From the NCBI GenBank assembly GCA_000413015.1, contig KE332515.1, positions 1,553,940-1,617,939 of the forward strand: a stretch of DNA of 64,000 nt, in the 5' to 3' direction. Positions 8,414 to 15,847 of the stretch are shown here, one piece after another. The notes beneath the pieces were generated by a model. It saw only the letters and a program-made list of their open reading frames with translations, did not search any database and was not told where the DNA came from. Made by a program: the position numbers and the translations under genes. This DNA comes from Treponema socranskii subsp. paredis ATCC 35535 (lineage in GTDB: Bacteria > Spirochaetota > Spirochaetia > Treponematales > Treponemataceae). Within the stretch, counting starts at the first letter, position 1. Every line of letters starts with the position of its first letter.

Positions 8414-9369
8414 CACTCGACTCCGCCGATCGATTCGGCCGAATTGACGGGAGTACTCGGCCACTTTTCACCTGCGGGAAAATCGCGCCAGAGCCCGCTC
8501 AGCACTTTACCGACACCCGGCTCAAGCACGCGCCATTCATTCGCGGAATCCGCAGCCATACCGTCGGCGAGCACTTTTTCTTCCAAAGTCCACCGCACCG
8601 GATTCGTCAAGTGCAGCACCGCATTTTTTTTCGCATCGCTTCCTTTGACGACTTTTTCTCCGGTTACGTTGCTGAACAAATCGATTTTAGGATTGGCGAA
8701 CGTCACGTCCGCGATCGCCTTTTCAAATTCGTCGGCGGCTTTTTGCATGAGCGGACAATGGAAGGGACCGGCGACTGAAAGCCTGATCGCACGCCGCGCG
8801 CCCGCTTCCGTACACGCTTTTTCGGCTGCGGCAAGACCGTCGGCCGTACCGCTGATAACAGTCTGTTTAACGCTGTTTAAATTTGCGGCGTACACGTCGG
8901 AAAGCCCCGAACAGATTTCCTGCACCTTTTCAGGCGGCAAACCGATGATCGCGCTCATGCCCGGAGCATGGCCCGCATTTGCGGAAGCGATCTCTTCGCA
9001 CACGCGCTGCATTATCTCGCCGCGCTTTTGCACGACGCGGATAAGGTCTTCAAACGAAAGAACTCCGGAAATGCCGAGCGCGGGAAATTCGCCGAGGCTG
9101 AATCCCATAACAGCGGACGGCACGATACCCTTCGCTTTCAGCACTTCGGAAACCATAAGAGACGCGGACGTGATCGCGAGCTGACTGTTGTCGCTGCGGC
9201 TCAATTCCGCCTGATCCGTTTCCCACAAAAGCTTTGCCATATCTCTGCCGGTAATCGACGAAATCGAATCGAGCAGCTTGCGCGCTTCGGGAAAAGATTC
9301 GCACACGTCTTTCATCATGCCGGGTTCCTGTGCGCCCTGACCCGGAAACAAAAAAGCATATTTTTTCAT
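8413..9369 (-). CDS. fabD: Malonyl-CoA:ACP transacylase FabD
   Basis: 318-residue acyltransferase starting MKKYAFLFPGQGAQ. The nucleophile is Ser91 in GFSLGE and the catalytic His is His204 in AGPFHCPLM. SD GAGGT precedes the ATG at 9369. First gene of the fab operon, with a promoter (9431-9458) and a large palindrome (9388-9418) in the leader. It loads malonyl groups on ACP for FabF, and possibly also for the ketosynthases of the 60-64 kb cluster. Confidence 0.94.
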   Translation of the reverse strand: MKKYAFLFPGQGAQEPGMMKDVCESFPEARKLLDSISSITGRDMAKLLWETDQAELSRSDNSQLAITSASLMVSEVLKAKGIVPSAVMGFSLGEFPALGISGVLSFEDLIRVVQKRGEIMQRVCEEIASANAGHAPGMSAIIGLPPEKVQEICSGLSDVYAANLNSVKQTVISGTADGLAAAEKACTEAGARRAIRLSVAGPFHCPLMQKAADEFEKAIADVTFANPKIDLFSNVTGEKVVKGSDAKKNAVLHLTNPVRWTLEEKVLADGMAADSANEWRVLEPGVGKVLSGLWRDFPAGEKWPSTPVNSAESIGGVE

Positions 9370-9387
9370 TGGTACCTCATCAAAACC

Positions 9388-9418
9388 AAAATGACAAAAC
9401 ACGATATTTTGTCATTTT
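9388..9418 (-). promoter_or_regulatory. Palindromic operator candidate of the fab operon
   Basis: Perfect 12-bp inverted repeat AAAATGACAAAA (9388-9399) / TTTTGTCATTTT (9407-9418), seven-base centre, between the predicted start site and fabD. A related pair, TTGTCAA (9452-9458) and TTGACAA (9467-9473), overlaps the -35 region. Repeated TTGTCA/TGACAA half-sites suggest a transcription factor site; the regulator is unknown. Confidence 0.55.
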
Positions 9419-9430
9419 CAATACATTTAT

Positions 9431-9458
9431 ATGATAGTGAAATTACGGGTTTTGTCAA
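9431..9458 (-). promoter_or_regulatory. Promoter of the fabD-fabG-fabF-fabZ operon
   Basis: Minus strand TTGACA (9458-9453), 16-nt spacer, TATCAT (9436-9431). Predicted start near 9424, about 55 nt before the fabD ATG and just upstream of the palindrome. Confidence 0.65.
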
Positions 9459-9499
9459 GGTAAAAATTGACAAGTAATAGAACAAAATATTTTTAATTC

Positions 9500-9662
9500 G
9501 AAGGGGGGAAGCCTCCCCCTCGCGGCTGTCCAAAAACTTCAGTTTTTGGACAGCTTCCTTGATTTTCTATGCGATGTTTAAAATTAAGTCCTTGTAATAT
9601 AAAGACTTAATTTTAAGCTCGACGGGCTGTCGAAAAAGTAACCGACTTTTGAGACAGCCCCT
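9500..9662. repeat. Hairpin-rich intergenic block (GCTGTC family)
   Basis: Most of the 450-bp gap between divergent fabD and the glycosyltransferase. It holds GGGGGGAAGCCTCCCCC; a perfect 13-bp hairpin GCTGTCCAAAAAC (9525-9537) / GTTTTTGGACAGC (9542-9554); AAAATTAAGTC/GACTTAATTTT (about 9580-9615); and GGGCTGTC...GACAGCCC (about 9625-9659). GCTGTC hairpins recur at 31733-31766 and, weaker, 28417-28447. No ORF is supported here. Confidence 0.65.
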
Positions 9663-9785
9663 GCCCCCTCAAGCGGGGACACCCCGCAACGCCCCGTACC
9701 GGAAACCCTCTTTTCCGAAAAATACCCTACGATATAAAAACCGGCGGCACTTCCGGCGGAAACCCTCCCGTTCGCCGCGTAATTC

Positions 9786-9815
9786 TTGTCACGCAGGCAT
9801 TCATTGCATTACAAT
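9786..9815 (+). promoter_or_regulatory. Promoter directly abutting the glycosyltransferase start codon
   Basis: TTGTCA (9786-9791), 18-nt spacer, TACAAT (9810-9815), then only six bases to the ATG at 9822. No SD is visible. A start site at or within a base of the ATG would give a leaderless mRNA. Confidence 0.6.
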
Positions 9816-9821
9816 ATCGTT

Positions 9822-11288
9822 ATGGATCCGCACGGCTCTTACACTCAGGCGTTCGGCAATCCGATCGCGCCGTCCGAAGTGCGCTTCGCTTTTTTCAAAT
9901 ACCGCGTGTGCCGTTTCCTTTTTTCGCGGGACGATACCCCCGTCGAACCCGGAGCCGTCGCCGCAGGGGAAGCGTACAACGATTTCGGCATGCTCACGAT
10001 CGTCGATAAAAACAAAACGAACGGAAAAGTGCGCGATATACAATCGAAACACGCGATCATCATCGGCACGATCCGCATGGGATTCGGACACTGGCGTATC
10101 GCAATCGCGATGGCGTCTGCGGCGAAGCACTTCGGCTATACGCCCTATCTTTTGGATTTAACGGCTTTCGACGGAAGCACGGCGCAAAAATCGATCCGCT
10201 TTTTACAGTATTGGTACGACGTGCTCTCCCGCGTTTCCCAAAGCTGGAAATGGTTCAACAAACACGTTTGGGAAAAAGCGACATCCGTCGGAAGCAGACC
10301 GCTTTCGGCGTCCGTAAACGAACGCATCCTTTCGCAGCTTTTCGAACCGATTTTGGAATTGATTCCCGAAGACGTGCCGCTCCTTTCGATGCATCCGTGG
10401 GTCGGACACGCGGCGATCATGGGCGGCGTCAAAAACGTCGTCAGCATCATCCCCGACAATTACCCGATGGGATTTTGGCTCGTCGAAGGAAGCCGTCACA
10501 CAGTCCAGTCGCCCTCGGCGTACATGGGTTACCGTACGCTCCTTTCGATGGACGGCGAACGCAAAATCACGCACTGTCTCGAACCGCACATTCTGCTCGA
10601 AGCCGGTCATTACGTCGATTACGAAATCGTATCGGCGATCGAAGGAGACTGCAAACGGCGGATAGAACGCATGAAAGAAGGAAAGCCCCGCCGCTTTTTG
10701 CTCACGATGGGAGGAGCCGGAGCGCAGGCACGGCGTTTTGCGGATATCATCGAAACATGCAAAACTTTTATCGAATGCGGTAAAGCCGCGTTTTTCGTAA
10801 ATATGGGAGATCACGCCGGACGATGGAAAGAACTCAAAGCGAATCTCGATAAGAGCGGCGTTTCATATACGATACACACGGATTGGAGCGCGACAAAGCG
10901 CTTCGTCAAAGAAGCCGAAACGGACGACGCGCGCGGCGTTCACGTATTTTTACATGACGAATTCTACGCGGCGGTTTATTTAACAAATTTGCTGATGCAC
11001 ACAAGCGACATCATGATCACAAAGCCGAGCGAACTGTCGTTTTACCCCATACCGAAATTGTTTATCCAGCGCGTCGGAAAACACGAAGCGTGGGGTGCGA
11101 TCCGCGGCAGCGAAATGGGCGACGGCACGATCGAAACGGAAAACACATCCGACTTGCACCGCACGCTCGCAACGCTCATAGAAACGGACGATTTACTCGA
11201 AATGTACATCAAACACATACGGCAAAATGCAAAAGCGGGCGTATACGACGGCGCTTACAACGCACTTCGATTTGCGTGCAAGGGGTAA
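9822..11288 (+). CDS. GT-B glycosyltransferase, MurG / MGDG-synthase-like
   Basis: 488-residue protein. The pattern GTIRMGFGHWRIAIAMASAA (about 82-101) matches the N-terminal glycine loop of MurG/monogalactosyldiacylglycerol synthases. LLTMGGAGAQARRFADII and MITKPSELSFYPIPKLFI match the C-terminal nucleotide-sugar domain, where MurG-type enzymes have GGxGA and a conserved serine/glutamate loop. A role in glycolipid or other envelope glycoconjugate synthesis is likely; treponemes carry glycosyl-diacylglycerols. The start at 9822 is preferred because a promoter -10 lies six bases upstream; the in-frame TTG at 9786 falls inside that promoter. Acceptor and donor sugar are unknown. Confidence 0.75.
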   Translation: MDPHGSYTQAFGNPIAPSEVRFAFFKYRVCRFLFSRDDTPVEPGAVAAGEAYNDFGMLTIVDKNKTNGKVRDIQSKHAIIIGTIRMGFGHWRIAIAMASAAKHFGYTPYLLDLTAFDGSTAQKSIRFLQYWYDVLSRVSQSWKWFNKHVWEKATSVGSRPLSASVNERILSQLFEPILELIPEDVPLLSMHPWVGHAAIMGGVKNVVSIIPDNYPMGFWLVEGSRHTVQSPSAYMGYRTLLSMDGERKITHCLEPHILLEAGHYVDYEIVSAIEGDCKRRIERMKEGKPRRFLLTMGGAGAQARRFADIIETCKTFIECGKAAFFVNMGDHAGRWKELKANLDKSGVSYTIHTDWSATKRFVKEAETDDARGVHVFLHDEFYAAVYLTNLLMHTSDIMITKPSELSFYPIPKLFIQRVGKHEAWGAIRGSEMGDGTIETENTSDLHRTLATLIETDDLLEMYIKHIRQNAKAGVYDGAYNALRFACKG

Positions 11289-11413
11289 ACGCTCATTACG
11301 GCGTGTACGACGAAGCGGCTGTATACGAGAGACGCGAACGAGGACTCATCAAGCGTCGTTATATTTTTCTACTATGATTATATCTTCCGGCAACTTGTGC
11401 ACGTTGTCAAGTC

Positions 11414-11442
11414 ATGCACAAATATTTTTATTTTTTGTGCAT
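11414..11442. terminator. AT-rich hairpin between convergent genes
   Basis: ATGCACAAA (11414-11422) / TTTGTGCAT (11434-11442) with a T-rich loop, between the glycosyltransferase and gltX 3' ends. Plausible bidirectional terminator. Confidence 0.5.
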
Positions 11443-11454
11443 ATCATCTTTCCC

Positions 11455-13029
11455 TTAAAACTTTTCCAGCGTCTTTTCGATCCTCGAAAGACACCGCTCT
11501 TTTCCGAGGATGAGAATCGAGCCGATAAGCGGAGGACTTATTCTGCTGCCGGTCACCGCCATGCGTACGGGCATCATAAAATCTCCGAGTTTTACGCCGA
11601 TCGCTTCAGCTTCCGTCCTCGCAAGATTTTCCGCTTCTTCATGGCTCATAGCGAAAGCCGAATCGACGAAATTTTTTGCGCGAAGCAGAATCTCTTTCGT
11701 TTTCGCCGCGTCGAGTTTTTTCGGAACGATCTCTTCGACGGGAGGCACGGCCGGTTCGGTAAACAAAAAGCGTACCATCTCCGCGGCGTCGGTCAGATAG
11801 TGGAGCCGCTCTTTAATAAGCGGCATGAGGCGCATGAGGGCTGCTTTTACGTCGGCGCTTGTCATCTGCATGGAAGCGTCAACGCAAACCGGCTCGCCGT
11901 CGCTTCCGAGCGCGATGCCCGAATATTCCGGACCCACGCGCGGAGGCGGCAATTCACCGTCGGAATGAATCGGAAGAGCGGCATCGCCCGTCCCCGTGAT
12001 AAACGGCAGCGTCATGCGGTAAAGCGCTTCGTCCGAAAGCATGCGGATGTACTGCCCGTTATACCATTCGAGTTTTTTATAATCGAATACCGCAGGCGAT
12101 TTATTCAGATGTTCGATTTTAAATAAGCGGCACAGCTCGTCGAGCGAATACAGATCCCTGCCGTCTTCGTACGAACAGCCGAGCATCGCAACGTAATTGA
12201 TAATAGCTTCGGGAAGATAACCGCGGGCACGGAATTCATCAACGCTCGTCGCGCCGTGCCGCTTCGAAAGTTTTTGACCGTCTTTGCCGTTGACCATGGG
12301 CAAGTGACAGAATTCGGGATGCTTCCAGCCGAAAGCGCGGTACATCTGTACGTGCAGCGGCGTCGACGGTATCCACTCCTGCGCGCGCATTACGTGCGAA
12401 ATATGCATAAAGTGATCGTCGACGATATTCGCCAAGTGGTAGGTGGGAAAACCGTCGCTTTTGAGCAAAACGGGATCCGGGCTGATATCTTCGTTTTTCC
12501 ACGTGATCTTTCCGAGCAGATAATCGTGGAATTCCGTTTCGCCTTCGAGCGGCACTTTGAGACGGATGACGTACGGTTTTCCCGCCGCTATATTTTCCCG
12601 CACTTCTTCAGAGGTCAGCATGCGGCAATGGCGGTCGTAGCCCGGCGCCATTTTATTTTCCGTTTGGATTTTTCGGATGCGCGCGAGCCTCTCTTCGTCG
12701 CAAAAACAATAATAGGCTTCGCCCTTTGCAACGAGTTCTTCCGCATATTTTTTATAGAGATCGAAACGTTCGCTCTGCACGTAAGGCCCGTAAGGACCGC
12801 CTCTGTCGCCGCCCTCATCCCAATCGATGCCGAGCCATGCCATCGTATCGTATAAATTCTTAACAAATTTTTCGTCGTAGCGCGTGCGGTCGGTATCTTC
12901 GAGCCGCAAAACAAATTTGCCGCCCTGCGAACGCGCAAAAAGATAATTGAACAGCGCGGTGCGCACACCGCCGATATGCTGCATCCCCGTCGGAGAGGGA
13001 GCGTAGCGAACACGTACTTCGTTTTCCAT
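11455..13029 (-). CDS. gltX: Glutamyl-tRNA synthetase
   Basis: 524-residue class I aminoacyl-tRNA synthetase. VRYAPSPTGMQHIGGVRTAL carries the HIGH-type motif (HIGG, H18) and GQKLSKRHGA (251-260) is the KMSKS-type motif. LRLEDTDRTR binds glutamate/ATP. The C-terminal anticodon-binding region has a proline/glycine-rich insertion (ALPIHSDGELPPPRVG). It charges tRNA-Glu (and perhaps tRNA-Gln if the transamidation route is used). No SD precedes the ATG; instead TATAAT lies nine bases upstream, suggesting a leaderless or very short-leader mRNA. Confidence 0.95.
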   Translation of the reverse strand: MENEVRVRYAPSPTGMQHIGGVRTALFNYLFARSQGGKFVLRLEDTDRTRYDEKFVKNLYDTMAWLGIDWDEGGDRGGPYGPYVQSERFDLYKKYAEELVAKGEAYYCFCDEERLARIRKIQTENKMAPGYDRHCRMLTSEEVRENIAAGKPYVIRLKVPLEGETEFHDYLLGKITWKNEDISPDPVLLKSDGFPTYHLANIVDDHFMHISHVMRAQEWIPSTPLHVQMYRAFGWKHPEFCHLPMVNGKDGQKLSKRHGATSVDEFRARGYLPEAIINYVAMLGCSYEDGRDLYSLDELCRLFKIEHLNKSPAVFDYKKLEWYNGQYIRMLSDEALYRMTLPFITGTGDAALPIHSDGELPPPRVGPEYSGIALGSDGEPVCVDASMQMTSADVKAALMRLMPLIKERLHYLTDAAEMVRFLFTEPAVPPVEEIVPKKLDAAKTKEILLRAKNFVDSAFAMSHEEAENLARTEAEAIGVKLGDFMMPVRMAVTGSRISPPLIGSILILGKERCLSRIEKTLEKF

Positions 13030-13038
13030 AACGGATCG

Positions 13039-13067
13039 ATTATAGCAGAATAATAACGCTCACGCAA
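13039..13067 (-). promoter_or_regulatory. gltX promoter
   Basis: Minus strand TTGCGT (13067-13062), 17-nt spacer, TATAAT (13044-13039), nine bases to the gltX ATG. Confidence 0.6.
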
Positions 13068-13118
13068 TTACGCGCATTGCCGATGCAGGCACGGCGGCCG
13101 AGCGGAAAAACGGAACGC

Positions 13119-13568
13119 TTACGAAAGCTTTGTTAAAATCGCGCGGCAGCCTGCAAGCACGTCGTTCCACGTCGCATCGAAGTTGCCCGTATACCACGGG
13201 TCGGCAACATCGCGATGCACGCCGCACCATTCGAGCAGTTTGCTCATTTTATGCGCGCGGTCTTCGCCGAACGTTTTTTGCATATAGTACAGGTTTTCGT
13301 CGTCCATGCCGATCAAAAAATCGTATGCGTCGTAATCGGCACGTATGATTCTGCGCGCCGCGCGCGCCTCATACGCCACACCCATATCGTCGAGCTTTTT
13401 TCTCGTGCCGCGGTGAATATCGTTTCCGATTTCTTCGCTGCTCGTCGCCGCCGACTCGATAACGAAGTCGCGTTCCCGTCCGGCCTGTCTTACCAAATCT
13501 TTCATGACGAATTCCGCCATCGGAGAGCGGCAGATGTTTCCGTGACAGATAAATAAAATGCGATGCAT
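13119..13568 (-). CDS. Low-molecular-weight protein tyrosine phosphatase
   Basis: 149-residue phosphatase. The P-loop CHGNICRS at residues 8-15 (Cys8 nucleophile, Arg14) and the general-acid loop DPWYTGNFD near residue 120 are complete. The start MHRILFICHG is placed at 13568 because the P-loop must lie near the N terminus in this family. TATACT ends six bases before the ATG, with GAAGG in between as a weak SD. Family members dephosphorylate protein tyrosines or small phosphoesters. A strong terminator lies immediately upstream of its promoter. Confidence 0.9.
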   Translation of the reverse strand: MHRILFICHGNICRSPMAEFVMKDLVRQAGRERDFVIESAATSSEEIGNDIHRGTRKKLDDMGVAYEARAARRIIRADYDAYDFLIGMDDENLYYMQKTFGEDRAHKMSKLLEWCGVHRDVADPWYTGNFDATWNDVLAGCRAILTKLS

Positions 13569-13593
13569 GCCTTCAGTATACACGAAACGAAAC

Positions 13594-13625
13594 AAAAAAA
13601 GGAGCCCTGCCGACGGCAGGGCTCC
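13594..13625 (-). terminator. Strong intrinsic terminator upstream of the phosphatase gene
   Basis: Perfect 11-bp stem GGAGCCCTGCC (13601-13611) / GGCAGGGCTCC (13615-13625), three-base loop, followed on the minus strand by seven T (13600-13594). No annotated minus-strand gene lies upstream, so it probably ends a short unannotated transcript or acts as a leader attenuator. Confidence 0.8.
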
Positions 13626-13740
13626 AGAAAGGAGAGGAGAAAGCAAATCAGATTACGTTTGCTCTTGCATTCACCTTTCAAACAGTGATCGCACAAAAAA
13701 GGTTACATTCGCTTACATTGAATAGTTTTAAATATTTTGT
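13594..13740 (-). ncRNA. Candidate small RNA (or short leader) ending at the 13.6-kb terminator
   Basis: The minus strand between the divergent flavoprotein gene and the terminator has no real ORF; the best is a five-codon ATG ORF after AAAGGTGA. It holds a small stem (GCAAA/TTTGC near 13643-13662) and then a pyrimidine-rich tract CTTTCTCCTCTCCTTTCT directly before the terminator stem. A CU-rich single strand next to an intrinsic terminator is typical of sRNAs that pair with ribosome-binding sites. The 5' end is a guess. Confidence 0.35.
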
Positions 13741-13846
13741 TATATTCGACTGTAATATCCGCTTTTCATAAAGTACCGTATTCATATAGATTTTTTTGCA
13801 TAGCTTCATCATATAAAAATCATTATATCATTTTCATGGAGGATAT

Positions 13847-15820
13847 ATGAAAAAAAATCGGTTTTTGCAAACGGCGGTATGTGCGCTTTTTGCAATTGCA
13901 TTCCTGTTCGTTTCGTGCGGCGGAAAATCCGTTAAAAACGGCACGTACACGGCTGCCGTCGGCGGTATGAACGGCGACGTTGAAGTCAGCGTTACTATCG
14001 AAGGCAAAAAGATTGCCCGCGTCGAAGTAACAAACGATGCTGAAACGCCCGGCATCGGCACGCGCTTAAAAGACATCGACGGAAACGTCGTAACGGCCGG
14101 CGGACTTTCTCCGGTAGACGTTATTCCGCAGCGCATTGTCGAAAACCAAAGCGTCAATGTGGACATCGTAACCGGCGCCACGATTACTTCACGCGCGATT
14201 ACGGCCGCAGTATCCGACTGCTTAAAACAAGCGGGTGCAAATCCCGCAGATTGGAGCAAAAAGCAAAAACCCGCTAAAGCTCCTTCAAACGCGAGCGCGG
14301 ATGTCGTCGTTGTAGGCGGCGGCGGAGCGGGTCTTGCAGCCGCAATCGCAGCGGGACAACAAGGCAAATCGGTTATCATCATCGAAAAAACCGGCGAAGT
14401 CGGCGGCGACACCCTCGTGTGCGGCGCCATCTACAATGCGGCCGATAAAGAATTGCAAAAAAAAGTTACGATGTCGGATTCGGTAAAACCGACGATCGAA
14501 AAAGCGCTCGCTGAAAAACCCGTGAGCGACGAACATGCAGCCCTTCAGGCGGCGGTACGCGCGCAGTGGAATGCGTACAAAGCAAGCGGACGCAAGGACT
14601 TGTTCGATTCGAAAGAATGGTACGCGCTGCAAACGTGGAACGGCGGCGACAAAGCTGCAAACCTTGAGCTTGTCAAAACGCTCGCCTACAACGCGTACGA
14701 CGGCTTAAAGTGGATCGAAAGCCTCGGCATGCGTTTTTCCGACAAGATTGCGCAGGGCGCAGGCTCTTTGTGGCAGCGCACGCATACGAGCGTTATGAAA
14801 CTCGGCACGGGCTTTCTTTCGACCTACATCGACAATATCGCAAAAATGGACAACGTTTCGCTCATGGTCGAAACGACGGCAAAGTCGCTCGTTAAAGAAA
14901 ACGGCAGAGTTACGGGCGTCGTGTGCGCCGACAGAAACGGAAACGAATTTACGATTTCCGCAAAAGACGGCGTTATCCTTTCGACCGGCGGTTTCGGCGC
15001 AAACAGCAAAATGGTACAACAGTACAATACGTCGGGTAAATGGAGCGACTTGAGCAAGGTCGGAACGACGAACCGCTTTTCCGCTTCGCAGGGCGACGGC
15101 ATAACCATGGCGACCGCTGCGGGCGCCGCTCTCGCCGACATGGAACAAATTCAGCTTTTGTACCTCGGCAATTTGCAGGACGGTCAAATTTCGAAATACA
15201 CGCTGCGTGCGGCAAACGGCACCGACCAAATCATCTTTGTGAATAAAGAAGGTAAGCGCTTTACAAACGAAGGCGGCCGCCGCGACAATATCTGTCTTGC
15301 CGTTTTCAACCAGCCGGAACAGTTTTACTACGTTCTCGAATGTGCAGACGGCGACAAATACAAAGACATCAACGATCCGTCTTGGCGGAGTGCCGACGGC
15401 TTTACCTTCGAGTACTGCGAAAAGAACGGCTTTATGTACAGAGCCGACACGCTCGACGAAATGGCCGCAAAGCTCGGCATGGACGCCGCCGTTCTTAAAG
15501 CGACCGTCGATACGTTTAACGCGAGCGTCGCATCCGGCCGCGACGAATTCGGCAGAACGCTCTATTCGGTAAAACTTGAACACGGCCCGTGGATCGCAAC
15601 GCCCCGCAAAGCGTGCATCCACCACACGATGGGCGGCGTCGCCATCGACAAAGATGCGCGCGTGCTCGACGCAAACGGTAAAGCGATTCCCGGCTTGTAC
15701 GCCGCAGGTGAAGTTACCGGCGACATTCACGGCGCAAACCGTCTCGGCGGCAACGCGGTCGTAGATACGGTCGTCTTCGGGAAACTTGCCGGCGACACCG
15801 TCGCCGCGGACGCGAAATAA
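13847..15820 (+). CDS. FMN-binding / FAD flavoprotein reductase, lipoprotein (fumarate/urocanate reductase-like)
   Basis: 657 residues. The lipobox FVSC (21-24) predicts a lipoprotein. An FMN_bind domain (about 30-125) ends in the ApbE flavinylation motif DIVTGATITS (106-115), so FMN is probably attached covalently to Thr112. The FAD domain follows: VVVVGGGGAGLAAA (153-166), a FAD_binding_2 body, CIHHTMGGVAI and the C-terminal GEVTGDIHGANRLGGNAV. Family members reduce fumarate, urocanate, methacrylate or (hydroxy)cinnamate as periplasmic electron acceptors. SD GGAGG is clear. The next gene is a paralogue 27 bp downstream. The substrate cannot be assigned from sequence. Confidence 0.88.
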   Translation: MKKNRFLQTAVCALFAIAFLFVSCGGKSVKNGTYTAAVGGMNGDVEVSVTIEGKKIARVEVTNDAETPGIGTRLKDIDGNVVTAGGLSPVDVIPQRIVENQSVNVDIVTGATITSRAITAAVSDCLKQAGANPADWSKKQKPAKAPSNASADVVVVGGGGAGLAAAIAAGQQGKSVIIIEKTGEVGGDTLVCGAIYNAADKELQKKVTMSDSVKPTIEKALAEKPVSDEHAALQAAVRAQWNAYKASGRKDLFDSKEWYALQTWNGGDKAANLELVKTLAYNAYDGLKWIESLGMRFSDKIAQGAGSLWQRTHTSVMKLGTGFLSTYIDNIAKMDNVSLMVETTAKSLVKENGRVTGVVCADRNGNEFTISAKDGVILSTGGFGANSKMVQQYNTSGKWSDLSKVGTTNRFSASQGDGITMATAAGAALADMEQIQLLYLGNLQDGQISKYTLRAANGTDQIIFVNKEGKRFTNEGGRRDNICLAVFNQPEQFYYVLECADGDKYKDINDPSWRSADGFTFEYCEKNGFMYRADTLDEMAAKLGMDAAVLKATVDTFNASVASGRDEFGRTLYSVKLEHGPWIATPRKACIHHTMGGVAIDKDARVLDANGKAIPGLYAAGEVTGDIHGANRLGGNAVVDTVVFGKLAGDTVAADAK

Positions 15821-15847
15821 AAATCAAGCGTAACTGAGGAGTGTTAC

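Noticed and set aside
9786-9821. TTG start for the glycosyltransferase.
   Set aside because: It lies within the predicted -35/spacer region of a promoter whose -10 is six bases before the ATG at 9822.
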